Positions 16,507 through 25,007 of a DNA stretch of 64,000 nt are shown piece by piece. Each line of letters begins with the position of its first letter. Position 1 is the first letter of the stretch. The notes beneath the pieces are model-generated. The model saw only the letters and a list, made by a program, of their open reading frames with translations. It was not told the DNA's origin and did not search any database. The stretch covers positions 3,862,823 through 3,926,822 of the forward strand of contig NZ_CP036265.1 of the NCBI RefSeq assembly GCF_007743815.1, written 5' to 3'. The translations under genes and the position numbers were made by a program. Source of the DNA: Alienimonas californiensis (GTDB lineage Bacteria > Planctomycetota > Planctomycetia > Planctomycetales > Planctomycetaceae).

Positions 16507-16998
16507 ATGGCCCGGACCCCCGCCCGCCGCCGCCGCCTGCTGGCCCACAAGTCTGCCGGCCGCCCCACCGATTATCCCCGCTCCAGCCCGGCCTACGTTC
16601 CCGAGGGAGCGGAGGAGGAGACCGAAGCGGCAGACGACGAACGGGCGGAGGACGATTCGGCTGAATTGGATTCAGCTCAAGAGGAAGACGCGGACTTCGG
16701 CGAGCCGACCGCAGCGGACGAACCCGGGGCGTCGTCGTCCCTGCTGCCCGCGACGGTCGATGCAGGAGAACGCCCGCCGCGTCGGTTGCCGCTGGCGGGG
16801 GAGCGACCGCGGGCCCTGCCTTCGATCCGCTCAAATCCCGGCCCGCTGCCGGAGCCGCTGCCGCCGCGGTTGGACGAGGTCGTCCGCCGGCTCCGGGAGG
16901 ACCTGCTGACGCTCGGCGGCCCCGCGGCCGCCCTCGCCGACGAGATTTGCGCCCGCCACCGCGACCGCCTCCGCGAGGCCCTGGGGCTCTCGGAGTAG
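16507..16998 (+). CDS. Hypothetical protein with acidic low-complexity middle
   Basis: 163 residues that I cannot assign. The N-terminus is basic (MARTPARRRRLLAHKSAG), residues 30-70 are acidic and disordered-looking (repeated E/D/A), the middle is Pro/Arg-rich, and the last 45 residues (PPRLDEVVRRLREDLLTLGG to RHRDRLREALGL) look helical. A -10-like CACAAT at 16493-16498 lies 8 bases before the ATG. The gene follows the epimerase by 58 bases. Codon positions show the G/C-ending bias of real genes here. Function unknown; possibly a nucleic-acid-binding or regulatory protein by charge pattern only. Confidence 0.6.
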   Translation: MARTPARRRRLLAHKSAGRPTDYPRSSPAYVPEGAEEETEAADDERAEDDSAELDSAQEEDADFGEPTAADEPGASSSLLPATVDAGERPPRRLPLAGERPRALPSIRSNPGPLPEPLPPRLDEVVRRLREDLLTLGGPAAALADEICARHRDRLREALGLSE

Positions 16999-17096
16999 CG
17001 GGCGAAGTGAGCCCAAAGCGAGAGTTCCGGCCGTGCGTCGTCGCGGTTGCGCCGTAACCGGCCACCGACGCCCGCGTGTCGGGCTGGTCAGCGCCC

Positions 17097-17912
17097 TCAG
17101 TTCTTCTCGCCGAACTCGTTGACGGGCGGTTCGCCGCCGGTGGCGTCGAAGGGTTCGCAGGCCTTGTTCACGGCCTTCACCTCGGCCTCGGTCAGCGGTC
17201 GAATGCGGACGCCGCGGATCGCCCCGGTGGTGACGTACGTGGAGACGCCCAGCGGCTTCGACAGGTTCACCTCGCTGCGGGTGGAGACGATGCGGTCGCG
17301 GATGTCCGCCGCGAACAATTGCTCCCCGTCCAGCAGGGCCCGGACGCCGGCCTTGGTGACCTCCAGCCGCACCCGATACCACTGGTCGTTTTCAAAGGCG
17401 TGATAGGTGGTCGTTTCGTTCTCGCTGGCGTCGAAGCGGTCGATGGAACTGAGTCCCACCAGCCCGCCGCCCCAGCCGCCGAGGATCAGCGAGGCGTGCG
17501 AGGGCTTCTTCTCCGCGGGGCTCCACATCGGGACCGTCAGCCCGCAGAAGAAGTCGGTGCCGCTGACCCGCTTCGCCTCCAGTTCGAGCACGTAGTCGGC
17601 CGTCGGCAGGGTCTTGGCGACCTCCTTCGTCACGGTCACGCCGGTCAGATTGTTGCCGAAGGGCAGCAGGATTGCCCCGTCCTCGACGGCCACCTCGCCC
17701 TCCCCGCCGAAGGCCGTCACGTCCCAGCCGGTCAGCGTCTTGCCGTCGAACAGCGACCGCCACTTCGGCTTCCCGTCCGCGGCGCCCTCGGCCGGGTCGG
17801 CCTGCTGCGAGTTGGGTTGCTGGGGGGCGGCGTCGGGCGGGGGAGCAGCCGTCGGGGGAGCGGACGTCGGCGGGGCCAGCAAGACGACGGCGAGAAGCGA
17901 GGCGGCGACCAT
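17097..17912 (-). CDS. Secreted 3-keto-disaccharide hydrolase / DUF1080 family protein
   Basis: 271 residues. The signal peptide (MVAASLLAVVLLAPPTSA) is followed by a Pro/Ala-rich spacer and then the DUF1080 jelly-roll: KWRSLFDGKTLTGWDV at the start, DYVLELEAKRVSGTDFFCGL, HAFENDQWYRVRLEV and GVSTYVTTGAIRGVRIRPL. The family is concanavalin-like; some members hydrolyse 3-keto-glucosides, but many are untested. It is divergent from the GGDEF gene. A second, partial DUF1080 gene is at the right end of the window and, with the three sulfatases, fits a glycan-degrading lifestyle. Confidence 0.85.
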   Translation of the reverse strand: MVAASLLAVVLLAPPTSAPPTAAPPPDAAPQQPNSQQADPAEGAADGKPKWRSLFDGKTLTGWDVTAFGGEGEVAVEDGAILLPFGNNLTGVTVTKEVAKTLPTADYVLELEAKRVSGTDFFCGLTVPMWSPAEKKPSHASLILGGWGGGLVGLSSIDRFDASENETTTYHAFENDQWYRVRLEVTKAGVRALLDGEQLFAADIRDRIVSTRSEVNLSKPLGVSTYVTTGAIRGVRIRPLTEAEVKAVNKACEPFDATGGEPPVNEFGEKN

Positions 17913-18084
17913 TGGCGGGCGGCGGGGCGAACGGGGGCGGGGCGGGCGAAACTGACGCGAACCGGCGGACCCGTGCGACCGGACACGCGACGCGGCGCCC
18001 GCGGGACGCGGGGGCGGACCGGCCGTCCCCGCCCGCGGGGCGACCTAGTGTAACGGGATCGCCTGCTCGACCGAGTCCTTCCCC

Positions 18085-19656
18085 TTGACCCTCTCCGTGT
18101 CCGTCGCCGCTCCCGACTCGTCGGCCGCCGATTCGGCCGTTGCCGATCGTTCGGACTGGCCGGCTCAGCCCGTCGAGGTCAAGGCGTCCGCCCCGCCGGT
18201 CGATCCCCTCGCCGCGCTGGCGAAAGAAAACGAACTGCTGCGGGCGGTCGTCGGCATCGGCGGTCACCAGCGGCTCGTCAAGGCGCTGCACGACATCGCC
18301 GCCGGCGAGGACGGGCCGGGCTGCACGGCGTTGCTGGAACGCTCGCCGGGCGGGGCGTCGTGGTTGGAGCGGGGCTGCGGGGGGCGGGAAATGTCCTCCG
18401 CGGTCCTCCGCACGCTGCCGGACCCGATGAAGCTGTCGAAGCGGGCCGAACCGCTCCCCTCGCCCCCGCCGTCGCTGGCCGGGGCGTGGGCGGTGCCGCT
18501 GTCCGGCGGGGGGCGGACCGGGCTGTGGATCGCCCCGACGCCGCCGACCGGCGGGGACGAGGGCCGCGGTCGCCGCCTGTGGGAGCTGGTGGGCGACGCG
18601 CTCTGGAATCGATTCATCACTGCGGAGGCGCTGTCGGCGGCCCGCGGGGCGCTGGCGCTGCGCGACGCGCAGGTAGCCCTATACGCGGCCGCCGCACAGG
18701 AGGGCGAACCGCAGGCGGTACTCACCCGCCTGCTGGGCGCCCTGGCCGTCGCCTGCGGGGCGGAGCGGGCGGCGCTGTACACCGCCGGCCAGAACGGCCG
18801 CCGCATCGCCGCCGCCGGGGCCGAACTGCCCCGCCCGGTCGCCGCGGTCGCCGCCGAGCACGAGGCGAGGTTGGCCGTCGCCGTGCCGGAACGACTCGCC
18901 GCCGGCGAGGACGAGAACGGCATCGTCTCGTTCGATCAGGCGGCGTTGGCCCGCGTGGGCGTGCGGTCGCTGATCGGCCGGGCCGCCGCGGTCTCGATCG
19001 GCGGCGGGGCGACGGGGGCGTCGCTGCTGATTTTCAAATCGGACGCCGCCCCGCTCCCGCCGCACGCGGATCGGACGCTCGCCTGGGCTGGCGGGTTCTT
19101 CGCGGACGTGTTGCCCCGCTGCACCAAGGCGGCCGCCGCCAGTCGTCTCGCCCGCCGCGACGGACTGACGGGTCTGGCGAACCGCCGGACCTTCGACGAG
19201 CGTCTGACGACCCTGTTCGCCGGCGCCGTCGCGACCCAAGGCGACCTCGCGCTGCTGATGTGCGACCTGGATCACTTCAAGTCGGTGAACGACACCCACG
19301 GGCACGCCGTCGGCGACCGGGTGCTGAAGGAGGCCGCCGCGGCGATTCAGGAGGCGCTGGTCGACAGCCGCAGCGGGGACGTCGCCCTCGCCGCCCGCTA
19401 CGGCGGGGAGGAGTTGGTCGTGCTGCTGCCGGACTTCGGCGCCGCCGGCGCCGCCCGGATCGCGGAGCGAATCCGGGAGGCGATCGCGCGGATCGAACTG
19501 CCGGCCGGCGGCCCGCGGACGCACGTCACCACCAGCCTCGGCCTGGCCCTCTACCCGTACGACGCCCAAGACGCGGAGTCCCTGCTGCAAGCTGCCGACA
19601 AGGCGCTGTACGCGGCGAAGTCCGGCGGGCGGAACCGCATCGTTCGGGCCGGGTAA
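18085..19656 (+). CDS. GGDEF-domain diguanylate cyclase with GAF-like sensor
   Basis: 523 residues if translation begins at TTG 18085; a GTG at 18097 is an alternative, and neither has a good Shine-Dalgarno sequence. No membrane helix is seen. Residues about 200-345 look like a GAF domain (VACGAERAALYTAGQNG). The GGDEF domain starts at RRDGLTGLANRRTFDERL (about 357), has CDLDHFKSVND with the metal-binding Asp, and RYGGEELVVLL with GGEEL at 440-444, an active-type variant. An RSGD resembling the inhibitory RxxD site lies two residues further upstream than usual, so product inhibition is uncertain. It should make cyclic di-GMP from two GTP in the cytoplasm. Confidence 0.9.
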   Translation: MTLSVSVAAPDSSAADSAVADRSDWPAQPVEVKASAPPVDPLAALAKENELLRAVVGIGGHQRLVKALHDIAAGEDGPGCTALLERSPGGASWLERGCGGREMSSAVLRTLPDPMKLSKRAEPLPSPPPSLAGAWAVPLSGGGRTGLWIAPTPPTGGDEGRGRRLWELVGDALWNRFITAEALSAARGALALRDAQVALYAAAAQEGEPQAVLTRLLGALAVACGAERAALYTAGQNGRRIAAAGAELPRPVAAVAAEHEARLAVAVPERLAAGEDENGIVSFDQAALARVGVRSLIGRAAAVSIGGGATGASLLIFKSDAAPLPPHADRTLAWAGGFFADVLPRCTKAAAASRLARRDGLTGLANRRTFDERLTTLFAGAVATQGDLALLMCDLDHFKSVNDTHGHAVGDRVLKEAAAAIQEALVDSRSGDVALAARYGGEELVVLLPDFGAAGAARIAERIREAIARIELPAGGPRTHVTTSLGLALYPYDAQDAESLLQAADKALYAAKSGGRNRIVRAG

Positions 19657-19742
19657 GGGGAGGCGGCCGGCGTTCCGACGGCGCCGCGGTGAAGACGGCG
19701 CTGCGGTAAGGTGGGACGGCCCCGCCCCGCCCCCGAGCCGTG

Positions 19743-20108
19743 ATGACCGCCGCCCCGCCGCCCGCAACGAATCCGTCGCCCGTGACTCTGCCCCCGCCGG
19801 GGCAGGACGTTTCGCTCCGGAACGTGCAGGATCTGATCCGCAGCATGTTCGGCGAGAAGGACGCCGCCCGCGGCCCGGAGGCGACGTTCCTGTGGTTCAC
19901 CGAGGAGGTCGGCGAACTGGCCGGCGCCCTCCGCGGCGGTCCGAAGGAGGAGTTGGCCCTGGAGTTCGCGGACGTGCTCGCCTGGCTGGCCACGCTGGCG
20001 AATATCGCGGGCGTCGATCTGGAAGAGGCCGTGCGGGCGAAGTACGGCGGCGGCTGTCCCCGCTGCGGGGCGGCGGTTTGCGTCTGCGATCCTGCGAAGA
20101 AGCCGTGA
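19743..20108 (+). CDS. MazG-like nucleotide pyrophosphohydrolase
   Basis: 121 residues from the ATG at 19743; the GTG directly before it at 19740 is a possible alternative. The MazG fold is recognised from VSLRNVQDLIRSMFGE, FLWFTEEVGELAGALRG (ExxE metal site) and LALEFADVLAWLATLAN followed by AGVDLEEAVRAKYG (second acidic pair). Such enzymes hydrolyse NTPs or dNTPs to the monophosphate and pyrophosphate. The C-terminus CPRCGAAVCVCDP adds a short Cys cluster that may bind zinc and is not part of the standard domain. The gene is followed by the large operon starting at 20295, whose own promoter candidate lies in between. Confidence 0.85.
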   Translation: MTAAPPPATNPSPVTLPPPGQDVSLRNVQDLIRSMFGEKDAARGPEATFLWFTEEVGELAGALRGGPKEELALEFADVLAWLATLANIAGVDLEEAVRAKYGGGCPRCGAAVCVCDPAKKP

Positions 20109-20215
20109 ATCTCGCGACGCCCCCAGCCGTGTGGACGGTCCCGCGGTTGAACGAGGAACGCTGCCGGCGGGAGGTCGCGGCGATCGGGCCGGTCGGCGGG
20201 AATCCGGCGGGGAGT

Positions 20216-20245
20216 TTGACCGACGAACGCGACCGCCCGTAGCAT
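20216..20245 (+). promoter_or_regulatory. Candidate promoter of the 20295-33249 operon
   Basis: TTGACC (20216-20221), an 18-base spacer and TAGCAT (20240-20245). The predicted start near 20252 leaves a leader of about 43 bases before the ATG at 20295. It is the best -35/-10 pair seen in the 186-base gap between the MazG-like gene and the operon. Confidence 0.45.
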
Positions 20246-20294
20246 CCGGTTCGGTCGCGCTCTCGACCCCTGTTCCGTCCGCTCGGCCGGTTTC

Positions 20295-22136
20295 ATGATC
20301 GTCAATCCGTTCTCCCGCATCGCGGCGCTGCTGGCGTTGGGGGGAACCGTCCTGTTCGCGGCGCCGGCGCCGGCCGCCGATCCGGACAGCCCGCAGGTGA
20401 AGGCGGCGATCGAGAAGGGCGTCGAGTACCTCGCCCGGTCCAAACAGAGCGGCGCCGGGGACGGGCGCCACATCCTTGCGGCGCTGGGGATGGCCAAGGG
20501 CGGGGCCGACAAGAACCACCCGGTCATCGTCTCCGCCCTGGCGGCGATCGACAAACGCACCGCCGACGGCAAGTACCGGCCGGAGCGCGACCACCTCTAC
20601 ACCGCCGGGCTCGAGCTGATGTTGCTCGAAGCGGCCGGCGATCCGGCGACCAACGCCGCCCGCATGCGGCCGATCCTGGGCTACGTCCTCGCCCAGCAGC
20701 AGAACTACGGCGGCTGGTACTACCCGACCCAGGCCGCGGCCAACCCCGGCAACTACTACGGCGACACCAGCATCACCCAGTACGCCGTGCTGGGCCTGTG
20801 GACCGCCGAACGGGCCGGGTTGGACCTGGAAACCCGCGTCTGGAACTCCTTGGCCCAGTGGCAGGTCGCCACGAAGCGGAAGGGCGGCACGTTCGCCTAT
20901 CACCCGCGGCGGGACGGGACGGGGGAGATCAAGGACACGATGACCGCCGCCGGCGCCTGCAACACGCTGCTGAGCGCCCGCTACCTGCACGGCGTCGCCG
21001 CCCTGGACGCCCAGCGGGCGGAGGCCGAGGCCGCCGACCGGGCCGCCCGCGACGCCAAAAACGCCCTGATGAAGAAGTACGCCGCCCTCGACCGCCGGGT
21101 CGACTCCGAGGCGGCGGAAAAGGAACGGCAGCAGCAGGCCGGCGGGCCGGTGGTGCCGCTCTCGACCCTCGTCGGCACCGCCGACGACGCCATCGACGCC
21201 CTCGCCCGCGGCATGCAGTTCACCAAAGGCCCCCACCGCCTGTATTTGATGTACACCGTGGAGCGGCTCGGCGCCCTCTCCGGCCGTCGCCTGTTCGGCG
21301 ACGTGGATTGGTATGAGCAGGGGTCGGAGCTGTTGCTCCGCACGCAGAAGGGCGACGGCTCCTGGGACGGCGAGGGGCAGGGGGAAGTCGGCACCGCCTT
21401 CGCAGTAATGTTCCTCTCCCGGGCCACCGCCAAGGCCCTCGGCGAGCGCAGCCTGTACGGCGGCGGCATGCTCAAGGGCGGCCGCGGCCTGCCGGACGAC
21501 CTCACCCAGGCCCGCTTCACCGGCGACGAAATCACCTTCGACCGCCCCACCGGGGAACTGTCCGATCTGCTCTCCCAGTTGGAGGACCCCCGCGCCGCCA
21601 ACGTGCCCGCCGCCCGCGAGGCGGTGCTGGAGACCGTGCGGCTGGGCGACCGGGAGGCGTTGATTGGCCAGACGGCCCGGCTGCGGCGCCTCGTCGACGA
21701 CCCGCGGCCGGAGGTGCGGGCGGTCGTCGCCTGGGCACTGGCCCGCGGCGGCGGGGCGGAGGACGTGGAGGCGATCTTCCAGATGCTCGCCGAGGACCCG
21801 GACGCCGGCGTCGTGCAGGAGGCCCACAACGCCCTGTGCGTACTCGCCCGCCTGCCCCGCGGCCCCGCCATCCCCTTGGCGATGTTGCCGGAGCGCGAAG
21901 CGGCCCTGCGGCGGCTGGACGACCGGGATCTCCCGGCGACCTACGTGACGAACCGCCGCCTGCGCATCCTGCCGGGCGGTCCGTTCGAGGGCCTGCCGGC
22001 GGGCCTCAGCGACGAGGAGCGGGCGAAGGCCTTTCACGACTGGCGGGCCGTGGCGACCGCCGCCTGGGCCGACTGGCGCGACGCCGTGCGCCCCTACGAG
22101 CAACGCGACCTCGTCCCCGCCCCGAAGCGGCCCTGA
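20295..22136 (+). CDS. Secreted prenyltransferase/squalene-cyclase-like repeat protein with HEAT-like C-terminus
   Basis: 613 residues, first gene of the eight-gene operon. Signal peptide: MIVNPFSRIAALLALGGTV then FAAPAPA. The N-terminal half resembles the alpha/alpha-toroid repeats of squalene cyclases and terpenoid cyclases (IEKGVEYLARSKQS, LAQQQNYGGWYYPTQAA, TQKGDGSWDGEG) but lacks a DxDD-type catalytic motif, so a binding or scaffold role is likelier. A charged helix (about 235-275) follows, and the C-terminal 180 residues have HEAT-type pairs such as RLRRLVDDPRPEVRAVVAWAL and VEAIFQMLAEDPDAGVVQEA. It would act in the periplasm or at the cell surface. The next gene begins 3 bases after its stop. 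Confidence 0.8.
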   Translation: MIVNPFSRIAALLALGGTVLFAAPAPAADPDSPQVKAAIEKGVEYLARSKQSGAGDGRHILAALGMAKGGADKNHPVIVSALAAIDKRTADGKYRPERDHLYTAGLELMLLEAAGDPATNAARMRPILGYVLAQQQNYGGWYYPTQAAANPGNYYGDTSITQYAVLGLWTAERAGLDLETRVWNSLAQWQVATKRKGGTFAYHPRRDGTGEIKDTMTAAGACNTLLSARYLHGVAALDAQRAEAEAADRAARDAKNALMKKYAALDRRVDSEAAEKERQQQAGGPVVPLSTLVGTADDAIDALARGMQFTKGPHRLYLMYTVERLGALSGRRLFGDVDWYEQGSELLLRTQKGDGSWDGEGQGEVGTAFAVMFLSRATAKALGERSLYGGGMLKGGRGLPDDLTQARFTGDEITFDRPTGELSDLLSQLEDPRAANVPAAREAVLETVRLGDREALIGQTARLRRLVDDPRPEVRAVVAWALARGGGAEDVEAIFQMLAEDPDAGVVQEAHNALCVLARLPRGPAIPLAMLPEREAALRRLDDRDLPATYVTNRRLRILPGGPFEGLPAGLSDEERAKAFHDWRAVATAAWADWRDAVRPYEQRDLVPAPKRP

Positions 22137-22139
22137 CCG

Positions 22140-23084
22140 ATGAGCGCCGCGTCCCCCGTCCAGGCCCCCCGCTCGGTGGGCCCCGCAGACCGTCCCGCCG
22201 CGGGCCGTCCCGCCGCGGAGCCGGTGATGGGCGTGACCGGCTACGACCGCGTCAGCGCCGGGGTGATCGCCGCGGCGCTGGGGCTGATCGTGACGGTCGC
22301 CTATCTGTTCGTGCAGTGGTATATGCAGCACGAGTTCGCCGTCGACACCCTCCCGCCGATGGAGGTGATCCAGGTCGGCGGCGGCGATCTCGACGGCGCC
22401 CCGGACGACGCCCCGCTGTTGGAAAGCCTCGCCGAGGCGATCCCCGACCCCAGCCTGTCGGAGTTGCGGGAGGACGAGATGCAGGTGGAGGAACTGATGG
22501 AGACGGTCGTGGACGTTTCCGACCGGGCCGCGAACCCCTCGCCCACGGCGGTAAACTCCGACTCGACCGGCGGGAAGGTCGGCAGCGCCAGCGGGTCCGG
22601 CGGCCGGCCGTTGGGCTTCGGCCCCGGCGACGGCGGCGTCTCCGCGGAGCAGCGTTGGTTCATCTCCTTCAACGAGCAGGGCGGGCTGGAGGAATACGCC
22701 CGCCAACTGGATTTCTTCGGGATCGAACTGGGCGCCCTCGATACCCGCGGCGGGTCCCTGACCATCATCTCGAACCTCACCGCCCCCAAACCGACCGTCA
22801 CGGTGAAGCAGGGCGGCGGCGCCGACGAGCAGCGGCTCTACATGATCTGGCAGGGCGGGGGTCGCAAACAGGCGGACGTCAAGCTGTTCGCCAAGGCCGG
22901 CCTCGACGCCTCCGAACTGCCCATCCTGCACTTCTACCCCGCCCGTACGGAGCAGACGTTGCTCCGGCTCGAACAGCAGCACGCGAACCGTCCGCTGGCC
23001 GACGTGCGCCGCACCTACTTCGAGGTGCAGCCCGGTGGCGGCGGTTACACGTTCCGCGTCGCTCAGCAGTCCTACCTCCGCTGA
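22140..23084 (+). CDS. Single-pass membrane protein with periplasmic domain, TonB/TolA-like topology
   Basis: 314 residues, not matched to a named family. The N-terminal 35 residues are Pro/Ala-rich and cytoplasmic. A single hydrophobic helix (AGVIAAALGLIVTVAYLFV, about residues 40-58) follows, then an acidic extended linker (60-160, with ESLAEAIPDP and REDEMQVEELMETVVDV) and a Gly/Ser hinge. A folded C-terminal domain (165-314) begins EQRWFISFNEQGGLEEYARQ. That anchor-linker-domain design, directly upstream of ExbB and two ExbD genes, is what TonB and TolA look like, but there is no recognisable TonB C-terminal motif. It starts 3 bases after the previous stop. Confidence 0.75.
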   Translation: MSAASPVQAPRSVGPADRPAAGRPAAEPVMGVTGYDRVSAGVIAAALGLIVTVAYLFVQWYMQHEFAVDTLPPMEVIQVGGGDLDGAPDDAPLLESLAEAIPDPSLSELREDEMQVEELMETVVDVSDRAANPSPTAVNSDSTGGKVGSASGSGGRPLGFGPGDGGVSAEQRWFISFNEQGGLEEYARQLDFFGIELGALDTRGGSLTIISNLTAPKPTVTVKQGGGADEQRLYMIWQGGGRKQADVKLFAKAGLDASELPILHFYPARTEQTLLRLEQQHANRPLADVRRTYFEVQPGGGGYTFRVAQQSYLR

Positions 23085-23147
23085 CGCGGCCGCCCGCACG
23101 GCTTTCCCCGACGACCCGTCCCCCGACGAAGCTTCCCGACCCCCGCG

Positions 23148-23798
23148 ATGCCCATTCTCGATTTTGCCGGTCTGGCGATTTACGTCGCGCTGGGCCTCAC
23201 CGCGCTGGTGGGGTTGTTCATCACCGTGCTGCTGGTCCGCCGCGTCGCCCAGAAGCGGTTCAGCAACGCCAAAGCGGCGGACGAGTTCGTCGAGGAATGC
23301 CTCGCCCTGGTGGAGCGCCGCGACTACGCCGCGGTGACGGAGCTGTGCGATTCGCCGCCCTACTGGAGTAAGGCGACGCCGCAGCTCATTCAGACCGCCA
23401 CGGAGAACCGCCACCTGCCGCCCGCCCGGCTGCGGCGGACTGTTGCGGAGCGGTTCGAGCGGCACGTGCTGGCCGACCTGGAGTACCGCTCCAGCTGGGT
23501 GGCGACGATCGTGAAGACCGCCCCGATGCTCGGGCTGCTGGGCACGGTCGTGGGGATGATCGCCGCCTTCGCCAAGATCGCCGCCGCCGACCAGACGGGC
23601 ACGAACCCCTCGCTGCTGGCGAACGACATCGCGGTCGCCCTAAACACCACCGCCAGCGGCCTAGCGATTGCCATCCCAATGGTCATCGCCGGCAACCTGC
23701 TTCAGAACAAGATCTCGAAGTTGCAGGACGGCGTGGAGGAGCGGCTCGGCCGGTATCTCGACGGGCTGATCGAAGCCGAATCCGGGGCCGCCGGATGA
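23148..23798 (+). CDS. MotA/TolQ/ExbB family proton channel protein
   Basis: 216 residues. Three membrane segments: AGLAIYVALGLTALVGLFITVLLV near the N-terminus, a second around TAPMLGLLGTVVGMIAAFAKI and a third around ALNTTASGLAIAIPMVIAGNLL. The signatures TAPMLGLLGTVVGMI and NTTASGLAIAIP are the pore-lining motifs of ExbB/TolQ, including the conserved Thr residues. A cytoplasmic region (45-120) separates TM1 from TM2, as in ExbB. It should form a pentamer around the ExbD helices and pass protons to drive a partner. The stop overlaps the next start by ATGA. Confidence 0.93.
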   Translation: MPILDFAGLAIYVALGLTALVGLFITVLLVRRVAQKRFSNAKAADEFVEECLALVERRDYAAVTELCDSPPYWSKATPQLIQTATENRHLPPARLRRTVAERFERHVLADLEYRSSWVATIVKTAPMLGLLGTVVGMIAAFAKIAAADQTGTNPSLLANDIAVALNTTASGLAIAIPMVIAGNLLQNKISKLQDGVEERLGRYLDGLIEAESGAAG

Positions 23799-24292
23799 GC
23801 GAATCGCTCGACACGCCCCGCCGCCCGCCGCACGCGCACCTCGCGGAGGAGGAGTACGTCCACACGCCGCGGGAGAAGCGGAAGGAACTCGACTTCGACA
23901 TCACCCCGATGATCGACGTCGTGTTCCTCCTGCTAATTTTTTTCATGGTGAGTAGCACCATGCAGGAGCCCGCGAAGTCGGACGCCCCGCCGGCGGTGCA
24001 CGGGCGGGGGATCGACGCCGCCAGCACGATCAAGGTGATCCTGCTGCCGGAACGCGGCGGGGAGTACGAGGTGGAACTGCCTGACGGCGAGGTCGTCCCG
24101 TTGGCAGAGGCCCTCGAGACCGATCGCATCGCGCAGGCGGTCGCCGCCGCGAAGGCGAACTTCCCGAACAAGACCGAGGCCGTGCTGCTGGCCGACCGCG
24201 ACGCCACCGCGGAGCAGACGTTCCCGATCCTGCGGCAGATCGGCGAGGTGGAGGGCGTCTCGTTTCACACCGAAGTGCAGGACCCCCGCTGA
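23795..24292 (+). CDS. ExbD/TolR family protein (first copy)
   Basis: 165 residues. The cytoplasmic N-terminal tail (about 33 residues, charged, ending EKRKELDFDITPMID) runs into a single membrane helix VVFLLLIFFMVSSTM that carries the proton-accepting Asp in PMIDVVF. The periplasmic domain contains VILLPERGGEYEVELPDG, AVLLADRDATAEQTFPILRQ and the end of the ExbD/TolR fold. The tail is long for the family. It overlaps the ExbB stop (ATGA) and is followed 3 bases later by a second ExbD, so the two probably pair in one complex. Position next to the TonB-like gene supports a PMF-driven envelope function. Confidence 0.93.
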   Translation: MSESLDTPRRPPHAHLAEEEYVHTPREKRKELDFDITPMIDVVFLLLIFFMVSSTMQEPAKSDAPPAVHGRGIDAASTIKVILLPERGGEYEVELPDGEVVPLAEALETDRIAQAVAAAKANFPNKTEAVLLADRDATAEQTFPILRQIGEVEGVSFHTEVQDPR

Positions 24293-24294
24293 CC

Positions 24295-24951
24295 GTGCGG
24301 ATCGCCTTCCCCTGCCCGCATTGTGCCGCCCCGCTGGGGATCTCCGCCTCCCGCGCGGGGGCGGTCGTGCGGTGCCCCTCCTGCCGGGAGATGCTGACCG
24401 TCCCCGAGGAAGACCAGCCGCTGCCCGAGCCGGACCCCGCTGCCGTCTTCGCCCCTGCCCAGGCGCCCCCCGTCCAGGCCCCGCTGAGCGTGCAGTACGA
24501 GGAGGAGCCGTTCAAGTTCTCGCCGAAGCGGCGGGAGCAGGACGAGATGGACCTCACGCCGATGGTCGACGTGACCTTCCTCCTGCTAATTTTCTTTATG
24601 ATCACAGCGAGTTTTAGCATCCAGAAGACGCTCCCCACCCCGGTGCCGGAGCCGGACGAGGAGGGCGTTTCGCAACAACTCGTCACGATGGACGAACTGG
24701 AGCAGGAGGCCGTGGTCGTGCGCTTGGAGGGCGGGGACGAGGCGTACGTGGACGACAAGCCGGTCGCCTCGCTGGCCGACCTGCCGGACGCGCTCCGCGA
24801 CGCGATGAACGCCCCCGGGCAGGCCGGTCGGGGGGAGGTGGTAATCCAGGCGGCGGACGCCGCCCGTCACGAAGCGATCGTCGCCGCCTACGACGCCGCC
24901 GCGGGGCTGGGGGTGGAGCGCGTCCGCCTCGCCATCGCCGCCGAAGACTGA
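24295..24951 (+). CDS. ExbD/TolR family protein with N-terminal zinc ribbon (second copy)
   Basis: 218 residues with a GTG start 3 bases after the previous stop. Residues 1-40 form a Cys4 zinc ribbon (FPCPHCAAPLGI, then VVRCPSCREMLTVPEE), a type common in planctomycete proteins but unusual on ExbD. A Pro/Glu-rich cytoplasmic linker (about 42-80) leads to the ExbD core: DLTPMVDVTFLLLIFFMI with the conserved Asp, a single TM helix, and a periplasmic domain with VVVRLEGGDEAYVDDKPV, VVIQAADAARHEAIVAAYDA and GLGVERVRLAI. The two ExbDs differ mainly in the tails. The ribbon would lie in the cytoplasm and may dock a partner or sense metal. Confidence 0.9.
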   Translation: MRIAFPCPHCAAPLGISASRAGAVVRCPSCREMLTVPEEDQPLPEPDPAAVFAPAQAPPVQAPLSVQYEEEPFKFSPKRREQDEMDLTPMVDVTFLLLIFFMITASFSIQKTLPTPVPEPDEEGVSQQLVTMDELEQEAVVVRLEGGDEAYVDDKPVASLADLPDALRDAMNAPGQAGRGEVVIQAADAARHEAIVAAYDAAAGLGVERVRLAIAAED

Positions 24952-25007
24952 CCGCTCGACCGCTCCCGTCCTTTCGCCTCCTTTTCGCTCCCACAGTCCC
25001 CCGCCAC

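Noticed and set aside
18360-19709. Open frames in alternative phases over the GGDEF gene
   Set aside because: Arg/Gly-rich shadow translation with no recognisable domain; the GGDEF frame carries the catalytic motifs.
19551-23465. 1304-residue open frame on the minus strand opposite the operon start
   Set aside because: It runs antisense to three real plus-strand genes and is a shadow caused by few stop codons; no signal or domain is present.
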